Origin: Streptomyces sp. NBC_00258
GTDB taxonomy: Bacteria; Actinomycetota; Actinomycetes; Streptomycetales; Streptomycetaceae
Direction: 5' to 3'
Assembly (NCBI RefSeq): GCF_036182465.1
Contig: NZ_CP108081.1
Span: forward strand, 6,200,001-6,264,000
DNA: 64,000 bases
The translations under genes and the position numbers were made by a program. Below the pieces are notes generated by a model that worked only from the letters and a program-made list of their open reading frames with translations, had not been told where the DNA came from and searched no databases. The number at the start of each line of letters is the position of its first letter. Position 1 is the first letter of the stretch. Below, in pieces: positions 16,160 through 23,231 of the stretch.

Positions 16160-16510
16160 ATGGAGCAGCGAGAGATCATGCAGCGGGTCGTCGGCATTCT
16201 CACCGAGGGTCTCGAGATGCGGCGCCTCGTCCGGGAGGACCCCGAGGGCGACTTCAAGACCACCGGCGTAGTCGAGGCGATGCTCGGCGAGATCCTCCCG
16301 GACGTCGAAGTTCCCGCCGACGCAACCGCGCACGAGATCGCGGAGGCCGTAGGCCAGGAGATAGGGCCGGCCGTCAAGCGGATGGTGGGCGCCTTCACTC
16401 TCGCCTTCGTGACGCTCGCCGAGGCTTACGACGAGGGCCGCGCCGACGTGTCGGTGGCGGATGTCCTGCGGTCCATCTCGCTGCACTTCGAGAACGACGA
16501 GCAGGAGTAG
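16160..16510 (+). CDS. Hypothetical acidic helical protein
   Basis: The 116-aa product starts at ATG 16160 and is acidic and largely helical, with segments MQRVVGILTEGLEMRRL and VGQEIGPAVKRMVGAFTLAF. It has no signal peptide, membrane helix or metal motif. I do not recognise it. It is divergent from the XRE-tape measure genes across an operator-like region, so the two directions may share control. The 13-bp sequence GTGCCATCAGGGC at 16539-16551, just after its stop, is repeated at the end of the integrase gene. Confidence 0.6.
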   Translation: MEQREIMQRVVGILTEGLEMRRLVREDPEGDFKTTGVVEAMLGEILPDVEVPADATAHEIAEAVGQEIGPAVKRMVGAFTLAFVTLAEAYDEGRADVSVADVLRSISLHFENDEQE

Positions 16511-16630
16511 ACGGGCAACCCCCTGCCGTGCCACACGCGTGCCATCAGGGCACAAAGCAGCAGGTCAAAGCTCACACACCGCATCACCTATGCGGTTAGG
16601 GGGTTGAAGTCTCCACACTACGGAGCCCCT

Positions 16631-17180
16631 GTTGCGTTACGGATATGGGTGACAGTTGCAGCCCGGTCCAGCTACCCTCACGTCTATGCGTAACGCCAAC
16701 TGTCCACTCTGTGGAGACGCGTTCAGGGAAGGCCCTGGCTATCTCGTCGAGGGCGCCCGCAAGTTCCCCAAGCAGCGCCGCTGGTGGCCAGGACGATTCC
16801 TCATCTGCTCCGGCTGCTACGGGTTCGGCTACGACGCCGAGACCGGGACACTCAACGCCGATCACATGCGCGAGATGGACGGAGCGCGCTGGTATCGAGT
16901 CGTCGGCCGCGGCGAGCAGATGCCGCCCGTGCCATGCGCCGCTTGCGGTCGCCCGTTCATCCGAAACGCCGACCCGCTACTGAAGCGCCCCACCTGCTCA
17001 CCCACCTGTTCAACAGATCTCACCCGTAGCCGTAACGGCAATCAGGGGAGCGGCCAACCGTGCGAGACGTGCGGCGAGCAGATCACCACGGGCCGCGCCG
17101 ACTCCCGCTATTGCGGATCGGCGTGCAGGCAGAAGGCTTACCGGCAGAGAGTCTCTAACGCGTAGCCGTAACACCAGGGG
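16631..17180 (+). repeat. CGTAAC repeat family around the zinc-ribbon gene
   Basis: GTTGCGTTACGG (16631-16642) in the promoter region is the inverted form of a motif that recurs as GCGTAACGCCAAC at the start codon (16688-16700). The exact 11-mer GTAGCCGTAAC occurs at 17026-17036 inside the gene and at 17162-17172 over its stop codon, each followed within 10 bp by CAGGGG. This pattern brackets one gene. Confidence 0.45.
16686..17165 (+). CDS. Zinc-ribbon-rich protein
   Basis: The 159-aa protein contains four likely metal-binding knuckles: CPLCGDAF near the N-terminus, CSGCYGFGY at about 43, CAACGRPF followed by CSPTC at about 85-110, and CETCGEQ followed by YCGSACRQKAYRQR at the C-terminus. 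The last is the zinc finger seen in many small actinobacterial proteins. Basic residues after it suggest nucleic-acid binding. ATG 16686 was chosen because the first CxxC follows directly. The gene is bracketed by CGTAAC repeats, possibly its own operator sites. A bidirectional hairpin (17214-17243) separates it from the convergent replication-side operon. Confidence 0.65.
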   Translation: MRNANCPLCGDAFREGPGYLVEGARKFPKQRRWWPGRFLICSGCYGFGYDAETGTLNADHMREMDGARWYRVVGRGEQMPPVPCAACGRPFIRNADPLLKRPTCSPTCSTDLTRSRNGNQGSGQPCETCGEQITTGRADSRYCGSACRQKAYRQRVSNA

Positions 17181-17213
17181 TGGAAACAATCCTTAGCCCC
17201 TCGGGCATGACTG

Positions 17214-17243
17214 CGCCCGGCCACCGTGCGGTGCGGCCGGGCG
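17214..17243. terminator. Bidirectional hairpin between convergent genes
   Basis: CGCCCGGCC (17214-17222) pairs with GGCCGGGCG (17235-17243). It lies between the + strand zinc-ribbon gene and the last gene of the - strand operon and can serve both. Confidence 0.65.
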
Positions 17244-17263
17244 TAATTCTGCAGGCGGTGAAT

Positions 17264-17584
17264 TCAGGCGGCGGGCGGCGGCCCCTCCCAGTTGTCCCAG
17301 CCCTCGCCGAGAGCCTGGCCCGCGGTCTGCCGCTCCCACTCGGTCATCGGTGCCCGGGCGCTCCGGCGGGCGCGCACCTGCCGCTGTACGCGGGCAGCGA
17401 TGCCCTCGTACTGCTCGCGCTGCTTCGTCTCCCGCGCCTCCCGGTCCGCGGCCTCCTGCTCGGCCTCGGCCGGCAGTGCCGCCTCCTCGGCGAGGACCCG
17501 CGAGCCGGACTCCTCCTTCGCCCTGGCGCGTTCCGCAGCACGCTGCGCCGCAGCCTCCACAACCATCTCCGCCCAGTTACCCAC
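17264..17584 (-). CDS. Coiled-coil hypothetical protein
   Basis: The 106-aa product is almost entirely charged helix with many Ala, Glu, Arg and Gln residues (for example EEAALPAEAEQEAADREARE), ending WDNWEGPPPAA. It is likely a coiled coil. It starts inside the end of the preceding gene (8-bp overlap), so it is translationally coupled. It is the last gene of the - strand operon running from 24561. The family is not recognised. Confidence 0.6.
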   Translation of the reverse strand: MGNWAEMVVEAAAQRAAERARAKEESGSRVLAEEAALPAEAEQEAADREARETKQREQYEGIAARVQRQVRARRSARAPMTEWERQTAGQALGEGWDNWEGPPPAA

Positions 17585-17888
17585 GGCGGGCCTCCTTCCT
17601 TCCGATCTTCAACGCCGCATCCTGCAGCGCCTCGAGCGTGGTCGCTCCCGGCTTCCTGCTGAGCCGCGCTGGCGGAACCGCACGACCCTCCGCTATGGCC
17701 TGCAGCCCTTGCCCCTGGAGGCCGCCGAGCTGCCGCTCATACGCCTCCCTGAACACGGGGTCGTTGCGGCGCCAGGCGCGCACCGTGCCCGCGCGAACCC
17801 CTGCCCGTGCGGCAACCCAGTCCGCCGACTTGCCGTGAGCCAGCCATACGGCCGCCTCGAGCTTTTTCTCCCGACTGACCCGCGCCAT
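17577..17888 (-). CDS. Small HTH protein resembling terminase small subunits
   Basis: The 103-aa protein has an N-terminal helix-turn-helix of the type found in phage small terminase subunits and HTH-29-like proteins. The pattern is EAAVWLAHGKSADWVAAR followed by VRAGTVRAWRRNDPVFREAY. Small terminases usually recognise packaging sites, but no large terminase gene is visible in this window, so the name is only structural. It overlaps its neighbours at both ends. It could instead regulate the element or mark DNA for another machine. Confidence 0.6.
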   Translation of the reverse strand: MARVSREKKLEAAVWLAHGKSADWVAARAGVRAGTVRAWRRNDPVFREAYERQLGGLQGQGLQAIAEGRAVPPARLSRKPGATTLEALQDAALKIGRKEARRG

Positions 17889-18361
17889 CAGTCGAGCCCG
17901 TCGGGCAGGTCGCCGAGGACATCACGCAGACCGGACACGTTGCGCATCAGGTCCTGCCGGGTCTTAGACCGGGCCGCCCGCTCGTTGTCGGTGTTCACGT
18001 TGGTCTTGCCGTCGCGGATCGACGCGTGCAGGGCGGTCGCCTGGGCCGCGTTGCGCAGCGCGGCCTCGGCTTCGGCGATGAGGCTGCGGGCCCGCTCGAC
18101 GGAGGCGAAGAACGCGTTCGCGGAGGACTGCCGCATCTGCGGGACGTAGTCGCGGGTGGCGGTCTCCAGCGCCGTGTATGCGGCCGTGCGGGCGGTGGTG
18201 GCCAGCTCAAGCTCCGCCTCCACCTCGGCGCGGGCCTCGCCGCGGGATACGGAGAGCTGCTTCTGCAGCTCCCCCTCGGCACGGGCGGCGGTCGCGTACT
18301 CGTCGAGCAGGGGACGGACCTCGGCGGGCAGGTGATCGGGGGTGAGGGTTACGGGTCGCAT
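17888..18361 (-). CDS. Coiled-coil hypothetical protein
   Basis: The 157-aa protein is predominantly helical, with long Ala/Glu/Arg heptads (such as GEARAEVEAELELATTARTA), then a C-terminal segment containing NVSGLRDVLGDLPDGLD. It has no signal peptide or membrane helix. It starts at ATG 18361 and ends overlapping the start of the terminase-like gene. The family is not recognised. In phages, coiled-coil proteins at this kind of position can be scaffolds, but there is no capsid gene here. Confidence 0.6.
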   Translation of the reverse strand: MRPVTLTPDHLPAEVRPLLDEYATAARAEGELQKQLSVSRGEARAEVEAELELATTARTAAYTALETATRDYVPQMRQSSANAFFASVERARSLIAEAEAALRNAAQATALHASIRDGKTNVNTDNERAARSKTRQDLMRNVSGLRDVLGDLPDGLD

Positions 18362-18373
18362 GAAGTTCTCCTA

Positions 18374-18550
18374 CTACTGCTGGTCGGTGGGGGTCGGGGT
18401 GCTGGACTGCCGTTCCTGCAGGCGGTCCCAGTGCTGCTCGGCGGCCGTCCGGGTCGGCAGCTCGATCTCGTCGGGCTCCGGCTTGCCCAGGGCGCGGGCG
18501 GCCAGGCGCTCCGCGGCCGTCGCCTTCCGGGTCTTCGGCTTCTCAGCCAT
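18374..18550 (-). CDS. Small charged hypothetical protein
   Basis: A short 58-aa frame starts at ATG 18550 after AGGAGA and stops at 18374, fitting exactly between its neighbours (13 bp to the next start, 24 bp from the previous stop). It begins MAEKPKTRKATAAERLAARA and is Lys/Arg-rich at the N-terminus, Thr/Gln-rich at the C-terminus. No family is recognised. Position, ribosome site and codon bias support it. Confidence 0.55.
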   Translation of the reverse strand: MAEKPKTRKATAAERLAARALGKPEPDEIELPTRTAAEQHWDRLQERQSSTPTPTDQQ

Positions 18551-18573
18551 CGGCTTCTCCTTTCATGCAGTGA

Positions 18574-19053
18574 TCAGGCGTCGATGGGCGGTACGGCGAC
18601 CAGGGCGTCGAGGGCGCCGGCGATGAGCCGCAGGGAGACGATGGGCTTCGTGCTGCTCTTCGCGACGATGCCGATACCGGACGGATTGGCGTACTGGGCC
18701 GCATGGTCGGCGAGCAGCTGCAGGGCAGCTTCGGCTTCGGCGATCGCCCGGTTGAACTTGGCGGTCGCGTAGCTGTAGCCCTCCTGGTGGTGTTGGCGGG
18801 CGCTGACTGCGGTGGCGGCGGCAACGTCGTACAGGTCGGTGAGTGCGGCCTGGACGGTGTCGGCCGCCTCCCGCTTGGCGGCGGCGCCGGCGTTGCCCTT
18901 GAGGTGCCGTTCGGCGTCGCGGGCCTGGAGGAGCTTGTCGAGGGCGGTAGCGGTCTTGGCGGGCATGGTGTCGCGGTTGGGCGGGAGGGTGAACTGGTGG
19001 CCGCGGTCGCCGGGGATGACGACGGTGGTGGTGTTGCCCTTGAAATCGATCAC
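18574..19053 (-). CDS. Hypothetical helical protein
   Basis: The 159-aa product starts at GTG 19053, preceded by AGGAG at good spacing; the longer upstream frame lacks such a site. The first 30 residues are beta-like (GNTTTVVIPGDRGHQFTLPP). The remainder is Ala-rich helix with a likely coiled coil, ending in a hydrophobic stretch (PIVSLRLIAGALDALVAV). There is no recognised family. It is part of the operon of small helical genes downstream of the J-domain gene. Confidence 0.6.
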   Translation of the reverse strand: MIDFKGNTTTVVIPGDRGHQFTLPPNRDTMPAKTATALDKLLQARDAERHLKGNAGAAAKREAADTVQAALTDLYDVAAATAVSARQHHQEGYSYATAKFNRAIAEAEAALQLLADHAAQYANPSGIGIVAKSSTKPIVSLRLIAGALDALVAVPPIDA

Positions 19054-19104
19054 GGGGTTCTCCTTTGTAGTGGGCGCGCATCTACGTGCGGGAGGTTTGT
19101 TCAC

Positions 19105-19323
19105 CTATGCGCCGGATGCGGCATAGGTGGAGTTGTCGAGTTCGGTGGGCGGCACCAGGTCGATGCCGCGTTGGGCGAGGGCCCGAAGCTTCGCCGCGTG
19201 CCTCCGGGCGAGGCCGGCGGTGCGGCGCCTGGCGAGTTCCTCGCGCTGGCGGCGCTTGCGTTCCTCCTCGGCGCGCACCCGGGCGATCCGCTCCTGTATC
19301 TGCTGCTCGACGTGGGAGGTCAT
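19105..19323 (-). CDS. Small basic helical protein
   Basis: The 72-aa protein is very rich in Arg, Glu and Gln, with EERKRRQREELARRRTAGLA forming a likely single long helix. It starts at ATG 19323, overlapping the stop of the J-domain gene (ATGA). It may bind nucleic acid or partner with the J-domain protein. The family is not recognised. Confidence 0.6.
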   Translation of the reverse strand: MTSHVEQQIQERIARVRAEEERKRRQREELARRRTAGLARRHAAKLRALAQRGIDLVPPTELDNSTYAASGA

Positions 19324-20039
19324 GCCGCCCTCCGCCGCGCTCGTTCGTATCGCTCACGGGCGGCGATGAACGCCTCGCTGGTTCCGCCGCGGTCGGGGTG
19401 GGCGGCGGCCATGGCGGCCTTCAGCTCTTTGAGTTCCGGCGGCGGCGCCGAATCCGGCTGCCGTCGCCCCGCGCGCAGCGCTCGCGGCGACGGCAGTTCC
19501 GGCGGTTCGGCGAACAGCAGGTGCCAGTACGGGACGTGCACGGAGCCGTGGCGTTCGAGTTCCTGCCGGTCGACGTAGCCGGGCTCCCAATCGGGGCCGG
19601 GCATGTACAGGAAGCGGGGGCGCAGGTAGTAGATCCGCTTGGCGGTCTTCTTCGTGATGGGGAACCGGACGACCTTGCCGGAGATCCAGGTGACGTCGTC
19701 GAGTTCGTACCGGCCGGGCTCGACGGAGTACAGGTAGCCGACCGGGTTGGGTGGCGGCGCGATACCGGTTCGGGCGCTCTTCGGCGCCTTGGCTTTCCGC
19801 TTGGCGGCGTTGAGTTTCTTCAGCTGCTCGCGGGCGATGCCGTGCAGGACTTGGACGTTGGCGTACCGGCCGGCGGCCAGTTGCACCGCTGCTGCGTTGG
19901 CCTGGCGGGCGGCTTCGTCGACGCTGTCGGCCCATCCGTGAAGCTGCTGGCCGTCGTATTCGCTGGCGGTCCAGAACCAGCGGCGCCCGTACCGGCAGCG
20001 CCCCCAGAAGATCAGCGGCGGATCGGTTGTGGTGGGCAC
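19320..20039 (-). CDS. Protein with C-terminal J-domain-like segment
   Basis: The 239-aa protein ends in a truncated J-domain motif: an ELKELKAAMAAAHPDRGG helix-HPD-loop followed by an EAFIAARERYERARR helix (about residues 200-239). HPD is the key tripeptide by which DnaJ proteins stimulate DnaK. The first 190 residues are a separate mixed domain with WGRCRYGRRWFW at the start and GYLYSVEPGRYELDDVTW in the middle, not recognised. GTG 20039 has a strong AAGGAGG upstream; a longer in-frame opening to 20588 has poor coding character. J-domains on mobile elements can recruit host chaperones for replication-protein or virion remodelling; the target is unknown here. Confidence 0.7.
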   Translation of the reverse strand: MPTTTDPPLIFWGRCRYGRRWFWTASEYDGQQLHGWADSVDEAARQANAAAVQLAAGRYANVQVLHGIAREQLKKLNAAKRKAKAPKSARTGIAPPPNPVGYLYSVEPGRYELDDVTWISGKVVRFPITKKTAKRIYYLRPRFLYMPGPDWEPGYVDRQELERHGSVHVPYWHLLFAEPPELPSPRALRAGRRQPDSAPPPELKELKAAMAAAHPDRGGTSEAFIAARERYERARRRAA

Positions 20040-20110
20040 GGCTGCCTCCTTTCGTAGATGCTGGGCGGGTGGCCGGCCCGGTTCCCGCGGGCCGGCCGTT
20101 TGCGTGCGGG

Positions 20111-20491
20111 TCAGGTCCACTGCATGTGCTGGCCGGGCAGGTCGAAGGCGCGGATCCCGTCGGGCCGGAGCTGGCTCGTGAGCGCGTAGTACAGGCGGTG
20201 GGTCGCCTCGCAGCGGTGGGCGTCGCAGACGGGGAAGCGGACGATCTGGTCGTCTTCGTCGCGGGCGAAGCCGAAACCGGTCTGGCCGTCCCCTTCGTCG
20301 GTGATCTGGGCGAGCGCGAAGGTCACCAGGGTGGCGGGCTCGGGGCAGCCGCTCGGTTCGCCGCAGATGGTGCGCTGCCGGTAGTTGGCGGGGACGCGTT
20401 CGATGCGGGTCTGCACGATGGCGTACCCGTAGTCGCGGATGTCGTCGGCGGCCAGGTCGAGCGGGCCGGGAGTGAGGGTGCGGTCGGTCAT
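20111..20491 (-). CDS. Hypothetical Cys/His-containing protein
   Basis: The 126-aa product has scattered Cys and His residues (TICGEPSGCPEPATL and FPVCDAHRCEATHRL) that could form one zinc site. The remainder is mixed alpha/beta. It starts at ATG 20491 after a GGAGACC site. The family is not recognised. The gene lies between the iteron-like array upstream and the J-domain gene downstream. Confidence 0.55.
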   Translation of the reverse strand: MTDRTLTPGPLDLAADDIRDYGYAIVQTRIERVPANYRQRTICGEPSGCPEPATLVTFALAQITDEGDGQTGFGFARDEDDQIVRFPVCDAHRCEATHRLYYALTSQLRPDGIRAFDLPGQHMQWT

Positions 20492-20582
20492 GGCGGTCTC
20501 CTTCGGGATGGAAACGGTGAGTGCCGGATGGGGCGAGGGTCACGACTTCTCCGAGAGAAGTACTGAGGTGGCTGAGGCGGGC

Positions 20583-20739
20583 GTGCACGTTCCCCTCCTT
20601 TTAGGAGGGGTGGGGAACGTGCACCTAGGGCGCGTGCGGTGCGTGCACCTGTGCGTGCACCTGTGACCTGGGGTTTTGGAGAGCGCGTGCACCTCCCGTG
20701 CATGCCGTGCGGGGTGCACGGGAAAATGGGTCCGTGCAC
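20583..20739. repeat. GTGCAC iteron-like array (candidate replication origin)
   Basis: Seven copies of the palindrome GTGCAC lie at 20583, 20619, 20643, 20655, 20687, 20714 and 20734. The two at 20643 and 20655 sit in an exact 12-bp tandem repeat, GCGTGCACCTGT (20641-20664). The first two lie in opposite arms of a long imperfect hairpin (about 20582-20625, with GTTCCCCTCC facing GGAGGGG-GGGAAC). The array lies in the 274-bp non-coding gap directly downstream of the ATPase and Prim-Pol genes. Iterons next to replication genes are a standard origin design; use as origin is inferred. Confidence 0.6.
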
Positions 20740-20765
20740 CCCTCCGTGCGCCTCGGCTGAGACGG

Positions 20766-21824
20766 TCATCCCTGCTCCCTGGCCGCCAGGTAGTAAGCGG
20801 CCGATCCGCCCGGGTACTTGGGTTCCAGGCGGGCCAGGACGCTGCTGGCGGTGAGGGCTTCGAGACGGCGGCGAGCCTTCTCCTTGTCCGCGCGGCTGGG
20901 CTTCTTGGTCTCGAACAGGGCTTCCGCGGCGGCGAGAGCCGTCAGACCCTCCGGTCCGCTGGCGCGCACCAACTCGACGAGGTCGACCGTGTGCATGACG
21001 CTGGTCGTTCCGGACGGGTGATCGTGGATCAGCTGAAAAGGGCCGACCTCGTTCATCGGTTGTTTCAGGTGGCGGAAGGACACGATGGGGTCGCCGGGGT
21101 CGCCGTACAGGGAGATGACCGACCCGGTACCGGAGGTCAGCCAGGTGGACCCGTACACGTCGGAGATGGTGTTCGGCTCGCCCCCGTTGGCCCCGGCCTT
21201 TCGGGTGTGGTGCAGCTCGAGGACTTGGACGCCTGCGGCCAGCACCGTCTGCCGGGCCCGGTTGTAGCCGGCACCGACCGCGTCGTCTGACAGTCCGATG
21301 GCGGCGTCCTTGAGGGAGTCGAGGACCACCGTGTCGGCCTTCGCCCGTTCGCACATCGCGGCGAGGATGTCGGTGCGAGTGGCCAGGTCGAACGGCGGCG
21401 GCCCCTCCCACACGATGAGCCGGTCATCGAGGACGTCCCGGTCGTCTTTGGCGAAGATGCGGTGAGCGGCACGCCGAGCCTGCGCAGGCCGGTCCATGGA
21501 CAGCAGCAGGACCCGCCTGCCCTCGGTCACTGGGAAGCCGAGGGCGTTTTCCTGCAGCCCGAGACGGGCGCGCACGACCTGGTGGGCAACGGTCGTCTTG
21601 CCGACGCCTTGCGGGGCGGCGACCATCAATGCCTCGCCCTCCGCCCACAGCACGTCGCCGCCTTCTCCCCACACGGCAGGCGGGGTGTCGGGTACGTCGA
21701 GGACGAACGCGCCACCGCGGACGAAGGCCTTGGGCAGCTGCTCATCCTCGGGGGCTTCCTCGGGTAGCGGCGGCACCTTCCCGGCCCACGGGTCGCTACC
21801 GGCCCCTTCCTCGACGTCGGTCAT
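20766..21824 (-). CDS. RecA-fold AAA ATPase (RepA/DnaB-like helicase)
   Basis: The 352-aa protein has a Walker A at VAAPQGVGKTTVAHQ (about residue 70) and a Walker B-like TVVLDSLKDAA (about 145-155). A later LELHHTRKAG motif resembles the RepA-type hexameric helicase core. The C-terminal 80 residues (from about 270) look like a winged helix. It starts at ATG 21824 overlapping the Prim-Pol stop (ATGA). Prim-Pol plus RecA-fold ATPase is a recognised replication pair on plasmids and AICEs. It probably unwinds DNA or loads the machinery at the adjacent iteron-like array. Confidence 0.8.
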   Translation of the reverse strand: MTDVEEGAGSDPWAGKVPPLPEEAPEDEQLPKAFVRGGAFVLDVPDTPPAVWGEGGDVLWAEGEALMVAAPQGVGKTTVAHQVVRARLGLQENALGFPVTEGRRVLLLSMDRPAQARRAAHRIFAKDDRDVLDDRLIVWEGPPPFDLATRTDILAAMCERAKADTVVLDSLKDAAIGLSDDAVGAGYNRARQTVLAAGVQVLELHHTRKAGANGGEPNTISDVYGSTWLTSGTGSVISLYGDPGDPIVSFRHLKQPMNEVGPFQLIHDHPSGTTSVMHTVDLVELVRASGPEGLTALAAAEALFETKKPSRADKEKARRRLEALTASSVLARLEPKYPGGSAAYYLAAREQG

Positions 21825-22798
21825 GCGGCCCTCCCGGATGCGTAGGTGAGGGCGCTCTCGATGGCCTTGTGGATTTCGTAGTCGCTGCGCATGGCCTGGT
21901 GCCCGGCGCTGAACATCTCGTCGCGCATCTCGGCTTCGTCGCACTGGCCGCGTTCGACGAGGAACGCCGCGGCGGCGGTGACGCGGCAGAGAACCGAGTG
22001 CCGTTCGCTTTCTTGGGCGGTGGCGAGTTCGTGGGCGAGGTCCTGCAGGGTCTTGCCGCGGTGGTCGCCGGAGCGTTCTACGTACTGCCTGCGGATGGGG
22101 CGCGGCACGGGCGGCTTGGGCTTGTGGCCGGTGTGTTCGAGGTGGTGCAGTAGCCAGGCCGGGGCGAGTTGGGGGGTGGTGACGTCGCCGATCCGCCGGT
22201 ACTCTCCGGCCTTCGTGACGCTGGTCGGAGCCACGATGTAGCTGTTGGTGGAGCGGACGTCGACGAGCCAGCCGAAGTCGCCCTCCGACTTGTTGACGAT
22301 CACGCCTTCCGGGAGACGGAACCAGATGTGGAGGCCGCCGTTGGGTGTGGCGACCTGCATCGTGTCGGTCGGCGGCTGGGCGCCGTAGCGCTCAAGGGCG
22401 AGTGCCCACACGTCGTGACCGTCTCGGACTCCGGGGATGCCCGCGTAGGCCTCGGGTACTGGCGCCTGGTTCTTGTTGGTGTCGAGGTCGATGATGACCA
22501 GCCCGGCCGGCCCCGGCGACACCGCGAAGTTGAGGTCGGGGTGGCGGTCGATCCAGGACTGCGCCTTGCCGTGGTCGAGGGTGGCGGCGTGGAAGCCGTG
22601 ACACAGATCGGCCGGGTGCGGGCAGTCCTTGATCCCGTGATGCCGTACATAGTCGGGTGACTTGATGTCGCACTGCGGGCACGACTTCACGGGGACCTTG
22701 AGCCCCGGGGTGAGGGCGGACACGGGGCAGTCACGGTCGATGAAGGCATGCATGGCGCGGTGCCGACGCTCGCGCGGGGAAAGCCCAGTTCGGCTCAC
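21821..22798 (-). CDS. Bifunctional DNA primase/polymerase (Prim-Pol) replication protein
   Basis: The 325-aa protein matches the Prim-Pol (archaeo-eukaryotic primase) fold. It has an LVIIDLDTN catalytic acidic motif at about residue 100 and GGLHIWFRLP (the sxH-type motif) at about 148-157. Downstream DVRSTNSYIVAP carries the third acidic element. An N-terminal CPQCDIKSPDY-like segment and a distal His/Cys pair may add a zinc site. The C-terminal 110 residues are helical. GTG 22798 overlaps the previous stop (GTGA). Proteins of this type start replication of the RepPP class of AICEs, making primers and extending them. Confidence 0.85.
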   Translation of the reverse strand: MSRTGLSPRERRHRAMHAFIDRDCPVSALTPGLKVPVKSCPQCDIKSPDYVRHHGIKDCPHPADLCHGFHAATLDHGKAQSWIDRHPDLNFAVSPGPAGLVIIDLDTNKNQAPVPEAYAGIPGVRDGHDVWALALERYGAQPPTDTMQVATPNGGLHIWFRLPEGVIVNKSEGDFGWLVDVRSTNSYIVAPTSVTKAGEYRRIGDVTTPQLAPAWLLHHLEHTGHKPKPPVPRPIRRQYVERSGDHRGKTLQDLAHELATAQESERHSVLCRVTAAAAFLVERGQCDEAEMRDEMFSAGHQAMRSDYEIHKAIESALTYASGRAA

Positions 22799-23127
22799 TC
22801 TTCGGTCTCCGTGCTGTTCATGACGGCGATGACGCCGTCGGCGAGGTAGTTGATGTCGTTGACCCAGCGCCGGGCGCAAGCCCTGACGGCGCGCGGGTTG
22901 GGCTGCTCGGCGAGGTGCGCCCGGATGGAACTGATGACGAGCTCGCGGCGCCCTCGTTCGCGCATCCACTGCTCGCGCAGTTGGTCGCTGTGCATGGCGT
23001 CCGGCATGTCGGGCTGTTCGCCCGGCAGTCGCATCGCGGGCCGCACTACACTCGTGGGTGAGGTCAGCCTGGAAGCGGTCTCGGGGGGTCCGGCACTGAG
23101 CGCCGGACTCCTTTCCTGTGTCGCCAT
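22795..23127 (-). CDS. Hypothetical protein upstream of Prim-Pol
   Basis: The 110-aa protein starts at ATG 23127 with AAGGAAA upstream. Its first 45 residues are Ser/Pro/Thr-rich and disordered; the rest is basic helix (REQWMRERGRRELVISSIRA) ending acidic. It overlaps the Prim-Pol start (GTGA), so it is coupled to replication genes. The family is not recognised; a regulatory or accessory replication role is a guess from position. Confidence 0.6.
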   Translation of the reverse strand: MATQERSPALSAGPPETASRLTSPTSVVRPAMRLPGEQPDMPDAMHSDQLREQWMRERGRRELVISSIRAHLAEQPNPRAVRACARRWVNDINYLADGVIAVMNSTETEE

Positions 23128-23199
23128 GCTGGGTTTCCTTCGCGGCGGCGAGGCGGTGCGGGTGCCCTGTGGGCCGTCTCGCGAGGGATGTGGTCTGGT

Positions 23200-23225
23200 G
23201 GCCGCGCCCGTTGCCGAGCGCGGCC
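23200..23225 (-). terminator. Hairpin between two operon genes
   Basis: GGCCGCGC (23200-23207) pairs with GCGCGGCC (23218-23225) in the gap between the gene ending at 23232 and the gene starting at 23127. It may attenuate transcription inside the operon. Confidence 0.35.
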
Positions 23226-23231
23226 GGGGTG

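Noticed and set aside
20641..20664. Reading the tandem GCGTGCACCTGT repeats as part of a CRISPR array
   Set aside because: The units are only 12 bp with no spacers between them and no cas genes nearby.
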